A stretch of 64,000 nucleotides of DNA from Mycobacterium heckeshornense (lineage in GTDB: Bacteria > Actinomycetota > Actinomycetes > Mycobacteriales > Mycobacteriaceae): NCBI RefSeq assembly GCF_016592155.1, contig NZ_AP024237.1, forward strand, positions 1 through 64,000, read 5' to 3'. Below, piece after piece: positions 39,419 through 48,155 of the stretch. The number at the start of each line of letters is the position of its first letter. Position 1 is the first letter of the stretch. Both the position numbers and the translations under genes were made by a program. The notes beneath the pieces were generated by a model that worked only from the letters and a program-made list of their open reading frames with translations, was not told the origin of the DNA and did not search any database.

Positions 39419-40633
39419 ATGCCCGACCCCTTGTGGTTCGGTCCGCCTGAAAGCGTGGCAGCGCTCCTAGAATCCAGCGACCCGTCGACCGTGGTCGCCA
39501 ATATTGCGGCATGGCTGAGCGAAGCGGTCAGCCACGAACTGTCGATGGGGGCATCCATGGCCAACATCGCGGCGACCATGTCGCAGTGGATAGGTCTCGG
39601 CGGTGTCGCTTCCGCGCTGAAGGGCAACGAACTGAACTTCGCGGGGCTGGCACCGATGATGGCGCACTGTCTCAAGCACGTGTCCATCGGGCAAGCGGCG
39701 GTGGAAGCCAACACGATTGCCAGGTCATCCGTTATCCCGGCGGCGGTCTGTCAATCCAATCGAGACGAGACGGCCGCGTTGTACAGCACCAACTGGTGTG
39801 GTTGCAATACTCCGGCGATCATCGCGCTCGAGGACCAGTACTACAACCACTTCTGGCCGCAGAACACAAGCGCCGGGGTCGCGTATGCCACGACGTTGAC
39901 CACATTAATGGGCGCCATAACGAGCACGCCCCCACCGATTACACCGTTGGGGGCGTCCCCGGCCGCGGCGGCGGCGCCGGCGGAGTCTGCCGCCGAATCG
40001 GCGGCGAGCAACGCCGGAGGGTTGCCGTCATTGCCGAGCGGGGCGGCAGAAACCGCGGGATCGACGGCGTCGCCCGTGGAGTCGGTCACTCAACTTTTGC
40101 AGCCAATGCAGAGCGCGATGACCAGCCTGCCGCAGGCCGCGCAATCGTTGGCTGGTGGATCGACGCAATTTTTACAGAGCGGAATGCAGGGTTTCTCAAG
40201 CCCACTACAACAGATGATGGGGATGTTCCCCGGACTAATGTCCCAATCGGGCGCTTCGGCTGCGGTTGAACCAGTGGCCGCGGCGGCCGAGCCGATCGCC
40301 GCCGGCGGTGGAGGTGCGGCCGGCTTGGGGTCTGGCGCAGCCGGCGGCGCTGGCGGTGTCGGTTATTCCGGTGCCGGGTTGACCAGCTTCACGCGGCCGG
40401 CCAGCACATTCGAACCCGAACTGGGTGGACGGCCAACGGGGCTCAGGGCGAGCGGGTTTCTTAATGCGGCTCAGGTAGGTGGCCCGACCACCACGACGGC
40501 CACCGGTGGTGGGATGATGCCCGTTTCACCCGCGGCTGCCGGAATGTTGGGTCGTGAGGGCGGCGAGTCGGATAAGGAGAAAGTCACGCATGCACGGATT
40601 GTCGTCGACGCTGAGAGGCAAGGCTCGCCGTAG
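39419..40633 (+). CDS. PPE69: PPE family protein of the ESX-2 locus (PPE69-like)
   Basis: This 404-residue protein is an atypical PPE protein: the N-terminus reads MPDPLWFGPPESVAALLESS, keeping PPE-like residues at positions 8-11, and a WxG-type turn occurs in TNWCGCNTP. The first ~175 residues are the helical PPE domain with the EspG-binding tip; a low-complexity Ala/Gly/Ser/Pro-rich region follows and ends with THARIVVDAERQGSP. ATG 39419 lies after CGAGG. Expected to be secreted with PE36. Confidence 0.88.
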   Translation: MPDPLWFGPPESVAALLESSDPSTVVANIAAWLSEAVSHELSMGASMANIAATMSQWIGLGGVASALKGNELNFAGLAPMMAHCLKHVSIGQAAVEANTIARSSVIPAAVCQSNRDETAALYSTNWCGCNTPAIIALEDQYYNHFWPQNTSAGVAYATTLTTLMGAITSTPPPITPLGASPAAAAAPAESAAESAASNAGGLPSLPSGAAETAGSTASPVESVTQLLQPMQSAMTSLPQAAQSLAGGSTQFLQSGMQGFSSPLQQMMGMFPGLMSQSGASAAVEPVAAAAEPIAAGGGGAAGLGSGAAGGAGGVGYSGAGLTSFTRPASTFEPELGGRPTGLRASGFLNAAQVGGPTTTTATGGGMMPVSPAAAGMLGREGGESDKEKVTHARIVVDAERQGSP

Positions 40634-40772
40634 TTCGTCACCGGTTACCGGGCTAAATCGGCCGACGGCAGCCCAGCAAGCCATCCAGCTAGAACACGTT
40701 GCCGTTCGCGAATTAGTTAACACATGCAACGACAGGAAGCTGTCGCCTCACGTCTGTCACAAGGTGAAGTGA
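40590..40772 (+). CDS. Possible small protein overlapping the PPE69 3' end
   Basis: A 60-codon frame (MHGLSSTLRGKARRSSSPVT) starts inside the last 44 bases of the PPE gene in another frame. A full AAGGAGA site (40574-40580) sits ten bases before its ATG, better than the sites of several certain genes here. The product is basic with no known domain. No homologue is known to me; a chance frame remains possible. Confidence 0.38.
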   Translation: MHGLSSTLRGKARRSSSPVTGLNRPTAAQQAIQLEHVAVRELVNTCNDRKLSPHVCHKVK

Positions 40773-40850
40773 CAGCCGCCCTGCAGCCAGTACACTCTAC
40801 GCAATACTCCGGAGCCCCGGGCCAGTCCAGCGAACGAGAGGGAGACATAA

Positions 40851-41177
40851 ATGGCAGCAAATCTGCAGGTAGGAATCGAGGCGGTCGAAGCGATGATCCA
40901 AAAGGCCGACTCGCTTCTAGCCGAAGCACAGGCGCTCGGCGGCCAATACATAGCCCATTCGGAGAACATCATCAATGCAGGCTGGTCCGGTCAGGCTTGC
41001 GCCACATCGCACGCGACGGCAGTTCAAATCAAGCACGATCTTGATCAAGCGCTCGCGGCCAGCCTGGAATTGCATGAGCACCTCAACACCGCCAAGGCCA
41101 ATTACATCGCTCAGGAAGCTGACGCCAGCCAACAGCTTTCCGCCGTGCATCCCGGCGCAAGCCCGACCCAGATGTAG
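40851..41177 (+). CDS. esxD: WXG100-family protein EsxD
   Basis: EsxD is the CFP-10-like partner of the ESX-2 Esx pair. The 108-residue protein has a helix-turn-helix hairpin with the WXG motif in NAGWSGQAC (Trp45, Gly47) and a C-terminal YIAQE (YxxxE) export signal following helix 2. ATG 40851 is preceded by GAGAGGGAGA. It is expected to dimerise with EsxC encoded 56 bases downstream and to be recognised by EccC2. Confidence 0.93.
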   Translation: MAANLQVGIEAVEAMIQKADSLLAEAQALGGQYIAHSENIINAGWSGQACATSHATAVQIKHDLDQALAASLELHEHLNTAKANYIAQEADASQQLSAVHPGASPTQM

Positions 41178-41233
41178 TTGTCCGCTGGTCGAGCGATCTT
41201 TCACCCCTAAGCCATATTCAGCAAGGAGAAAAG

Positions 41234-41524
41234 ATGGAAATCTCGTACAACTACGGCGCCGGAGCAGACTTGTCCCACGCCATGGCCACACAGGCTGCGA
41301 TGCTGAGCCAGCATGCACATGACCTGATGCAAGCCGGCAACGCGTTGGTGTCCGAGCACCTTATCGGTCAAGGTGGCGACGCTTACCTCGACAGCCTCCG
41401 CCGACTGACCAGCGCGGTGTCGGATATCGGTGACACCATCATGCGGCACAGCAACGCTGTTGACGCCTCATTCCTCGGGGCCAACCACGTCGACGCCACG
41501 GCGGCAAATCTCCTGGGTGGTTAG
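41234..41524 (+). CDS. esxC: WXG100-like protein EsxC (turn without tryptophan)
   Basis: EsxC is the ESAT-6-like partner. The 96-residue protein has two helices joined by HLIGQGGDAYLD; the Trp of the WXG turn is replaced (IGQGG), a feature also present in ESX-2 EsxC of M. tuberculosis as far as I recall. ATG 41234 follows AAGGAGAAAAG, a strong site. No YxxxD/E motif is present, consistent with the signal residing on EsxD. Identity rests on the pair arrangement and locus order. Confidence 0.9.
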   Translation: MEISYNYGAGADLSHAMATQAAMLSQHAHDLMQAGNALVSEHLIGQGGDAYLDSLRRLTSAVSDIGDTIMRHSNAVDASFLGANHVDATAANLLGG

Positions 41525-41590
41525 GTCTTACAGATAGCCGACCGCGGGGCGCGCGCGAATGTGCGCCCCGCGCTTTGGCTTGGAGGAGAT

Positions 41591-42424
41591 GTGTTAACCA
41601 CCACTGTCGACGGATTGTGGGTTCTGCAAGTGCTGACGGGCATCGAGATGGTGGCCCCCGAGCTGGCGCTGCGGCCCATCCTGCCGAGCGTGGAAACGCC
41701 GCAGCTGGCGCTGGCGCATCCGATCGCCGCGGAGCTGCAAGCCGCCGGTGTGATCGACGACTCAGGAAACGTCGACCCCATCGTGGTGGAATGGCTGACG
41801 GTGCTTGCGCGCCGCGACGTCGCACTGCTGATCTACATGCAAGGAACTCAAAAAGAAGCACCCGACCGCGCGATCCTGGCGCGGTTCGCGCAGTGGTGGG
41901 TCGTGATGGAACGCTCAGAAAACCTCGTTCGTATCGGTGGCGCTGGGACCTCCACCACCGAGTCCTCGGCCAACGAGGTCGTAATGCGTCAGATTGAGCG
42001 GTTATGCGGAACCTTGGAACCGGCACCGCTGCAGCCGGTCACCGTGGATGTCGACCAGGTGATGGTGGGCGTCACCAACCGAGAAACCTTGCGACGGCAG
42101 CTTCTCAGCCAACGATTGGACGGCGACCAGTTGCAAATCCTGATGATGGCCGCCGACACAAAACGATCGGCGCGCGCCTTCGTCGTCGCAACCCAATCCG
42201 GGGTAGACACGGGTCAGCCCACCCGAAAACACGTGGAGCAGAGCGTCGTTGCTATCGCCGATACCCCTGAAGGCCGGCTGGTCGGCGAGCACATCTCCTC
42301 ATCCGGCAAGAGATGGATGATCATCGGGCCAGGGACAACCAGCAGCATCGCCGACGCGATCAACCGGATGGTGCGCCGCCTGCCCGCCAATCAAGAATGG
42401 TTTTCGTACCGAAAGGTCGTGTAG
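41591..42424 (+). CDS. espG2: ESX-2 PE-PPE chaperone EspG2
   Basis: EspG proteins are cytosolic chaperones that bind the tip of PPE proteins and bring PE-PPE pairs to the secretion machine. From GTG 41591 the product is 277 residues (starting LTTTVDGLWVLQVLTGIE, the family opening), with WLTVLARRDVALLIYM, RFAQWWVVMERSENLVRI and a C-terminal MVRRLPANQEWFSYRKVV. GGAGGAG lies immediately upstream, fixing the start although the frame is open to 41561. It follows its presumed clients PE36/PPE69 in the operon. Confidence 0.93.
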   Translation: MLTTTVDGLWVLQVLTGIEMVAPELALRPILPSVETPQLALAHPIAAELQAAGVIDDSGNVDPIVVEWLTVLARRDVALLIYMQGTQKEAPDRAILARFAQWWVVMERSENLVRIGGAGTSTTESSANEVVMRQIERLCGTLEPAPLQPVTVDVDQVMVGVTNRETLRRQLLSQRLDGDQLQILMMAADTKRSARAFVVATQSGVDTGQPTRKHVEQSVVAIADTPEGRLVGEHISSSGKRWMIIGPGTTSSIADAINRMVRRLPANQEWFSYRKVV

Positions 42425-42461
42425 TAAAAAGGGGTAAACGCGCCATGTTAGCATCGGCATC

Positions 42462-43484
42462 GTGACAAATCCGTGGAACGCGGCACCGAATTCGCCGGAG
42501 CCACTCAGGCCGGGCCGGATAGAATCGGCGGCTGCGCGCCATCAAGAATCCGTATCGGGAACCCTGCGAATTTCCGATATGGTTGCGCCGCGCAAAATTC
42601 CGCCGGGTTCTGGATGGCGCAAATTCGTCTATAACGCATCGTTTCACACCATCAACCTCGGTGAATCACCGGCCGAACGCCACTACCGCGAACTGCAGGA
42701 GCGGATCCGCCGCCACATCCGCAAGCAGTATGTCATCGGAGTAGTCTCCGGCAAGGGGGGTGTCGGGAAAACCACCATGACTGCGTGTATTGGCGCGGTA
42801 TTTAGGGAATGCCGACCGGAGAACGTGGTGGCCATCGACGCGGCACCTGGATTCGGAACACTCGCCGGTCGCATCGACGAAAACCCACCAGGCGACTACA
42901 CGGCCGTTTTGAACGACACCGACGTCCAGGGTTACGCCGATATTCGAGAACACTTGGGGCAAAACAGCGTCGGCTTGGACGTGCTGGCCGGAAACCGCGC
43001 ATCCGATCAACCGCGGCCGCTGGTCCCGTCCATGTTCACCGGGGTTCTGTCACGGCTGCGCCGCACGCACACCGTGATCGTGGTGGACACATCCGACGAC
43101 CTTGAGCATCCGGTCATGAAGGCCGTGTTCGACGCCTGTGACACTCTGGTCTTCGTCTCCGGCCTGACCGCAGACACGTCGTTGCCGGTGACCCGCGCGA
43201 TCGATTTGCTACGGGCAATGGGTTACCACGAGTTGGTGTCACGCAGCATGGTCATTTTGAATGACAGCCGCAATGAATACGACCCGGATGCACGAGCATA
43301 CCTTACCGAGCGTTTCGGGAAATCAGGCGCGACGGTCGAATTTATGCCCTACGACCCACACCTTGCAAAAGGCGGCATAATCGACACCCAGCATGAATTG
43401 AAAAAGAAAACACGGCTGCGGTTATTCGAAATCACCGCGGCACTGGCGGACAAATATATCCCGGACGCCGATAGGCCACGCTAA
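42462..43484 (+). CDS. MinD/ParA-like ATPase of the ESX-2 locus (Rv3888c-like, EspI-related)
   Basis: This 340-residue protein has a SIMIBI/MinD-type deviant Walker A, KGGVGKTT at 98-105, and typical downstream segments VVAIDAAPGFGTLAGRI, VIVVDTSDD and DPHLAKGGIIDT. An 80-residue N-terminal extension with basic and Pro residues precedes it. EspI in ESX-1 is the closest analogue; it has been linked to ATP-dependent control of secretion. GTG 42462 is the likely start. Its stop overlaps the eccD2 start by one base. A paralogue lies at 54818. Confidence 0.87.
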   Translation: MTNPWNAAPNSPEPLRPGRIESAAARHQESVSGTLRISDMVAPRKIPPGSGWRKFVYNASFHTINLGESPAERHYRELQERIRRHIRKQYVIGVVSGKGGVGKTTMTACIGAVFRECRPENVVAIDAAPGFGTLAGRIDENPPGDYTAVLNDTDVQGYADIREHLGQNSVGLDVLAGNRASDQPRPLVPSMFTGVLSRLRRTHTVIVVDTSDDLEHPVMKAVFDACDTLVFVSGLTADTSLPVTRAIDLLRAMGYHELVSRSMVILNDSRNEYDPDARAYLTERFGKSGATVEFMPYDPHLAKGGIIDTQHELKKKTRLRLFEITAALADKYIPDADRPR

Positions 43485-44968
43485 TGGCGGCGAAGGTCAC
43501 TTTTCCCGCTCGCTGCGCGGTCGCAGTGGTGTGTGGCGACCACCTTGTGTCGCAGGTGTATCCGGCGTCGGTGCCGGTCGAAATGTTCATCGACAACATC
43601 GTCGAACTGCTCGATGAGGAACTCAAACGCCGTGGTCTGCCCGGGCTGGATCTCGGAATGGGCTACGAGCTACACAAATCCAACGGTGTGCGGCTCGACG
43701 TCACCAAGACCCTCGATGAACTCGGCGTCGAGGACGGCGCCACACTGGTCCTCGTTCCCGCAGTCGAAGGCGACTCGTTTGAGCCGCAGTACGAGTCGCT
43801 ATCGACAGCACTCGCCCGGATCGGCAAAAAGCTGTTCCAACCCGTCTCTGCCGACACTGCAGCGCACACAGCACTGGCCATCTTGGCGATGATCTGGCTG
43901 ACCGTGGTGGTATTCGCTGTACGCAATCGTCTCGCCAGCGATTCGCTGGTGTCCAGCATCGCCACCGGCGTACCAGGCCTGCTGGCCGCCGGCGGGGCCG
44001 GGGTGGTATGGCGGTGGTGGCCGCACCGCAACGACATGCTCGATGGCTTCGCCTGGCTCGCGGCGCCCATGCTGGCGGTGAGTTTCGGTGCTGCGGCTCC
44101 CGGCAACGTCGGGTCGGCGCACCTTTTTATCGGGGCTCTGCTATTCGCCGTGCTGACCTGTGGGATAGCGGTGACGACCGGACGGCACATCAACGTGTCG
44201 TCAACGATCGTGGCGTTGTGCGCGCTGGGCGGCGCGGTGGCCGCTGCGCGGATGTGGCGGCCGATTCCAGCCCAATGGCTCGGCATGTGCACCCTGATCG
44301 TCCTGCTGCTCCTACTGACCCTGGCGCCGACGATCGCACTGTGGGCGGCGCGAATCCGGCCCCCGTATTTCGGCTCCATCACCGGGCGCGATCTCTTCCG
44401 GCGCAGCCCCGGCCTGCCGGCCGACGCGGTGGCACCCGTGGACGAGGGCGCCGAAGATGAGGCGAATGCCGACACCACGCCGCGCGGTAGGGAAATCGCC
44501 GCCGCCGCCATCCGCGCCAACAACGTGCTGACCGGGATCTGCGCGGCTGCCGGGTTGACACTGCCCGCCGCGGTGTGGGCCACCCTGATGCCGGGTCAGG
44601 GTCGCAGCGTGGCCGCGGCGGTACTCTGCGGGCTTTTTGTGCTGATCTTCATCAGCCGCGGAAGGGCATTCGCCGACAAACGTCAGGCCATCGCACTGGT
44701 ATGCGGGGCCGTTGCCGCGGTGTGCGTCGGTGTAGTCAAATACGTGCTAAACGAACCTGCGCCTTCCGGCGAGCCCGTGCTCTGGGGAGCCGCAATGCTG
44801 GTCGCATTCGGTGGCGCCGGCCTGGCGGCGGCGCTTCTCGTGCCGATCACCCGGTTCACGCCGCTGGTGCGGATGGTCGCAGAATGGCTGGAAATCGTGG
44901 CGATCATTGTCGCCATGCCCTTGGCGGCGTGGATCGGCGGACTGTTCACCTGGGTGCGCATGCGATGA
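43484..44968 (+). CDS. eccD2: ESX-2 membrane channel component EccD2
   Basis: EccD forms most of the membrane pore vestibule of type VII systems. The 494-residue protein has an N-terminal ubiquitin-like domain (about 1-95, VTFPARCAVAVVCGDHLVSQ to GATLVLVPAVEG) and about eleven membrane helices from residue 125 onward (for example TALAILAMIWLTVVVFAV and MCTLIVLLLLLTLAPTIAL). ATG 43484 overlaps the previous stop; its own stop overlaps mycP2 as ATGA. Confidence 0.95.
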   Translation: MAAKVTFPARCAVAVVCGDHLVSQVYPASVPVEMFIDNIVELLDEELKRRGLPGLDLGMGYELHKSNGVRLDVTKTLDELGVEDGATLVLVPAVEGDSFEPQYESLSTALARIGKKLFQPVSADTAAHTALAILAMIWLTVVVFAVRNRLASDSLVSSIATGVPGLLAAGGAGVVWRWWPHRNDMLDGFAWLAAPMLAVSFGAAAPGNVGSAHLFIGALLFAVLTCGIAVTTGRHINVSSTIVALCALGGAVAAARMWRPIPAQWLGMCTLIVLLLLLTLAPTIALWAARIRPPYFGSITGRDLFRRSPGLPADAVAPVDEGAEDEANADTTPRGREIAAAAIRANNVLTGICAAAGLTLPAAVWATLMPGQGRSVAAAVLCGLFVLIFISRGRAFADKRQAIALVCGAVAAVCVGVVKYVLNEPAPSGEPVLWGAAMLVAFGGAGLAAALLVPITRFTPLVRMVAEWLEIVAIIVAMPLAAWIGGLFTWVRMR

Positions 44969-46623
44969 ATCCGACGGCCTCACGGACGTGGACACAGCGG
45001 ATTGCAGCGATGGGGCTGACGGGGCTACTCGTTGGAGTATCAGCTAATTGTCCTGTGGCCCAAGCGATTCCACCTCCCAGCGTCGACCCGGGCCGAGTAC
45101 CGGCGGATGGCAAGCCGGGTCCTGACCAGCCGATGAGGCAAAGCAACGTCTGTGCGCGCACGATCACGGTCGCCGAACCGAACGTAGCCGTGACCGCACC
45201 CGGTTTCACCATGCTCAACATCGGCAAGGCGTGGCAATACTCGACTGGCAACGGCGTACCGGTCGCGGTCATCGATACCGGGGTCAATCCCAGCCCGCGA
45301 CTACCGGCGGTCGCCGGCGGCGACTACATCATGGGTGGCGACGGGCTGATGGACTGCGACGCTCACGGCACCATCGTGGCTTCGGTGATTGCCGCGGCAC
45401 CGCAAGGAATCCCTATGCCCGCCCCGATGCCGGCTGTCCCGGCGTTTCCACCGCCGGCCGGGCCACCACCGGCGTTCGCGGCACCGCCACCTCCGGGCGG
45501 TGCGCCCCCGCCGGTGGCGCCACCACCACCGCCGTCGCCGGTGACGATCACCGAAATCAAACCGGCGCCACCGCCGCCACCGCCTCCACCAGCCGACGAA
45601 CCTTCAAACGCGCCGGGGGATCCCACCCCCGACCAGGCCGAGGACCCGGAGGTTCCGCCACCTCCACCAGGGGCGCCGGACGGGGTTGTTGGGGTCGCGC
45701 CGCACGCGACGATCATCGCGATCCGCCAATCGTCGCGAGCCTACGAACCGGTGAACCCGGGTGGCGGCGACATCGAGGCCCGCAAGAAGGCCGGCACCGT
45801 GGCCACATTGGGCAGCGCCATCGTCCACGCCGCCAACATGGGCGCCAAAGTCATCAACGTCAGCGTCACGGCATGCGTTTCGGCGGCTGATCCGTTGGAT
45901 CAGAGCGGTATTGGCGCTGCCGTCTGGTACGCGGCCACGGTCAAGGATGCGGTGATCGTCGCGGCGGCGGGTAATGAGGGCGAAGACGAGTGTGCCCAAA
46001 ACCCGTCGTTCGACCCATTGGATCCCTTCGATCCTCGCGACTGGCATCAAGTCAAGACGGTGTCGTCGCCGTCGTGGTTTTCCGACTACGTGCTTTCGGT
46101 GGGCGCGGTCGATAACACCGGCGCCCCGATCAGCAAAAGCCTGTCCGGGCCTTGGGTCGCCGCTGCAGCCCCGGGTGTGGGGATTATGGGGCTGTCCCCG
46201 CAAACCGGGGGACCTGCGAACGCCTACCCGCCGATCCGCCCGGGTGAAAAGAACATGCCGTTCTGGGGCACCAGCTTTTCAGCGGCCTACGTGAGCGGGG
46301 TAGCCGCACTGGTGCGCGCCAAGTATCCGGAGTTGACCGCCCATCAGGTCATCAACCGGATCCTGCAGACAGCCCACAATCCGCCGCGGGGAGTCGACAA
46401 TCAGGTCGGCTACGGCGTGGTCGACCCGGTGGCCGCGCTGACCTTCAACGTTCCCCCCGGCGACAAGTTGGCACCCGGTGCGCAGACCCGGGTGATCACA
46501 CCGGCCACACCCCCGCCGCCCCCGGATCACCGCGCCCGCAATGTGGCGCTGGGATTGACCGCCGTGGTGGCGGCCGCGGTCGTCATGGCATGGCTAATCG
46601 CGCGAGCCCGGCGGGCGCGATGA
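44965..46623 (+). CDS. mycP2: ESX-2 mycosin, subtilisin-like serine protease MycP2
   Basis: Mycosins are periplasmic, membrane-anchored subtilases that stabilise the ESX complex. From ATG 44965 the product has 552 residues: a signal segment (about 1-35), the catalytic triad Asp104 (VIDTGV), His134 (DAHGTI) and Ser437 (GTSFSAA), and a long Pro-rich loop (about 150-235) between His and the rest of the fold. One C-terminal membrane anchor (VALGLTAVVAAAVVMAWLIA) follows. Open frame upstream to 44575 is fortuitous overlap with eccD2. The ATGA overlap with eccD2 fixes the start. Confidence 0.96.
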   Translation: MNPTASRTWTQRIAAMGLTGLLVGVSANCPVAQAIPPPSVDPGRVPADGKPGPDQPMRQSNVCARTITVAEPNVAVTAPGFTMLNIGKAWQYSTGNGVPVAVIDTGVNPSPRLPAVAGGDYIMGGDGLMDCDAHGTIVASVIAAAPQGIPMPAPMPAVPAFPPPAGPPPAFAAPPPPGGAPPPVAPPPPPSPVTITEIKPAPPPPPPPPADEPSNAPGDPTPDQAEDPEVPPPPPGAPDGVVGVAPHATIIAIRQSSRAYEPVNPGGGDIEARKKAGTVATLGSAIVHAANMGAKVINVSVTACVSAADPLDQSGIGAAVWYAATVKDAVIVAAAGNEGEDECAQNPSFDPLDPFDPRDWHQVKTVSSPSWFSDYVLSVGAVDNTGAPISKSLSGPWVAAAAPGVGIMGLSPQTGGPANAYPPIRPGEKNMPFWGTSFSAAYVSGVAALVRAKYPELTAHQVINRILQTAHNPPRGVDNQVGYGVVDPVAALTFNVPPGDKLAPGAQTRVITPATPPPPPDHRARNVALGLTAVVAAAVVMAWLIARARRAR

Positions 46624-48152
46624 CGGCGACGACGAAACTCGCGATCATCGTCGGCATCTTTGCCGTCGGTCTCGCCGGGTGGAGCATTGGCGGCTATCCC
46701 GGCGCCGCAACAGGTTTGGTTGTAGGACTGGCCGGCGGCGTCATTCATTGGCGCGGGCATCCGCTGTGGTACTGGCTACACCTCTGGCGGCAGCGCGGCC
46801 GGCCAATCGAGTTGAGCGAACCGATCACGGTGGCCAACGACCGCACCGGCGGCGGTGTGCGCTACCAGGACGGTGTCGCAGTGGTGGCCATTCAGTTGCT
46901 TGGTAAGGCGCACAGGCCGACGCTGTTCACCGGTTCGACGGCGACCTATACCGAAAACACCGTTGACATCGCCGGTTTAGCGCCGCTGCTGCACCAGAGT
47001 CTCGGTTTGACGATTGATTCGCTGAGCGTCGTCAGCGCTGGGGCTCGGCGGCGCAGCACAGGCGATTACCCACGGGTGTACGACACGCTGATCGGTACCC
47101 CACCCTATGCCGGCCAGCGGGAAACCTGGCTGATTGTCCGGGTGGCCGCGATCGCCAACGCCGAAGCGCTGCAGTGGCGCACGTCGATCGGCACCGCGAC
47201 ACTGGCTGCAGGACAGCGAATCAGTGCAGCGATGCGCCAGCAAGGCATTCGTGCCAAGGTGGCGACCGCGACCGACATGGTCGAACTGGAACGGCGGGTC
47301 GGACGGGCCGCGCTGAACCCGCAAAACCGACGTTGGCGCACCGTCCGCGGTGACGGCGGCTGGTTGACAACCTATTGGTACCGTCCCGGTGACATCACCG
47401 CCGAAAACTTAGCGCACGCCTGGGCGCTGCGCGCGGACGGGATCATTCAGAACGTCACGTTGTTCAGCGACGGCAGGGCTCTAGCGACCGTAACGGTGCG
47501 CAGTATGCAGCCACCCACCGCCCCGCCGAGCGTGATGCTGCGGACCTTGCCGGGGGAGCAGACCCAAGCCATCAGAGCCAACCTGTGCGCGCCGATGCCC
47601 CCGTTGCGGGGGGTACGCCGCGGCACGCTGACCGGGTCGCTCATTATTCCGATAGGACCCTCGGGTGTGCTGCTCGGCAAGGTCGGCGCAGGGAACCGCC
47701 TGATGCTCCCGCTCGACGACCCGGGCGAATTAAGCCGAGTTCACATCGCTGCGGAGGATTCGCTGGCTAAACGAATTGTGTTGCGAATGGCCGGTGCTGG
47801 GGAACGCATCACGGTGCATACTCGGGATTTGCAGCGCTGGGCCAGTCTTCGGATGCCGGATATTGCCGTGGATAACCGCGTTCGGCCGGTCACGGGCACT
47901 ACCGTCAGTGTCGTGGATGGGACCGTCATGCCCGCGCCTCGACCGAACACGTTGATCTCGGTCGGGGAACCGGGAGAGCCGTACCGGGGATCCGCTGATG
48001 TGGTGATCACCCAGATCGGGCCGGCCAGCGTGGAAGTCCAGGCGGCGGGGCAGAGGCACACCGTGGAGGTCGAGCTGTTCCGTGCCGAGAACCGTTACGT
48101 ATCCTCAGAGCCGACGATCTTGAGGACCTCCGAGCTCGAGCCGGTGGAATAG
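46620..48152 (+). CDS. eccE2: ESX-2 membrane component EccE2
   Basis: EccE is the peripheral core component of mycobacterial ESX complexes. From ATG 46620 (ATGA overlap with mycP2) the product has 510 residues, with two N-terminal membrane helices (LAIIVGIFAVGLAGWSIGGY and GAATGLVVGLAGGVIHW) followed by a cytosolic/peripheral domain. GTG 46590 would extend it by ten residues within mycP2. eccA2 begins four bases after its stop. Confidence 0.94.
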   Translation: MTATTKLAIIVGIFAVGLAGWSIGGYPGAATGLVVGLAGGVIHWRGHPLWYWLHLWRQRGRPIELSEPITVANDRTGGGVRYQDGVAVVAIQLLGKAHRPTLFTGSTATYTENTVDIAGLAPLLHQSLGLTIDSLSVVSAGARRRSTGDYPRVYDTLIGTPPYAGQRETWLIVRVAAIANAEALQWRTSIGTATLAAGQRISAAMRQQGIRAKVATATDMVELERRVGRAALNPQNRRWRTVRGDGGWLTTYWYRPGDITAENLAHAWALRADGIIQNVTLFSDGRALATVTVRSMQPPTAPPSVMLRTLPGEQTQAIRANLCAPMPPLRGVRRGTLTGSLIIPIGPSGVLLGKVGAGNRLMLPLDDPGELSRVHIAAEDSLAKRIVLRMAGAGERITVHTRDLQRWASLRMPDIAVDNRVRPVTGTTVSVVDGTVMPAPRPNTLISVGEPGEPYRGSADVVITQIGPASVEVQAAGQRHTVEVELFRAENRYVSSEPTILRTSELEPVE

Positions 48153-48155
48153 ACG

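Noticed and set aside
44575..44964. N-terminal extension of mycP2 by 130 residues
   Set aside because: It overlaps the certain eccD2 gene in another frame and lacks a signal peptide; the ATGA start at 44965 gives the expected mycosin start and length.
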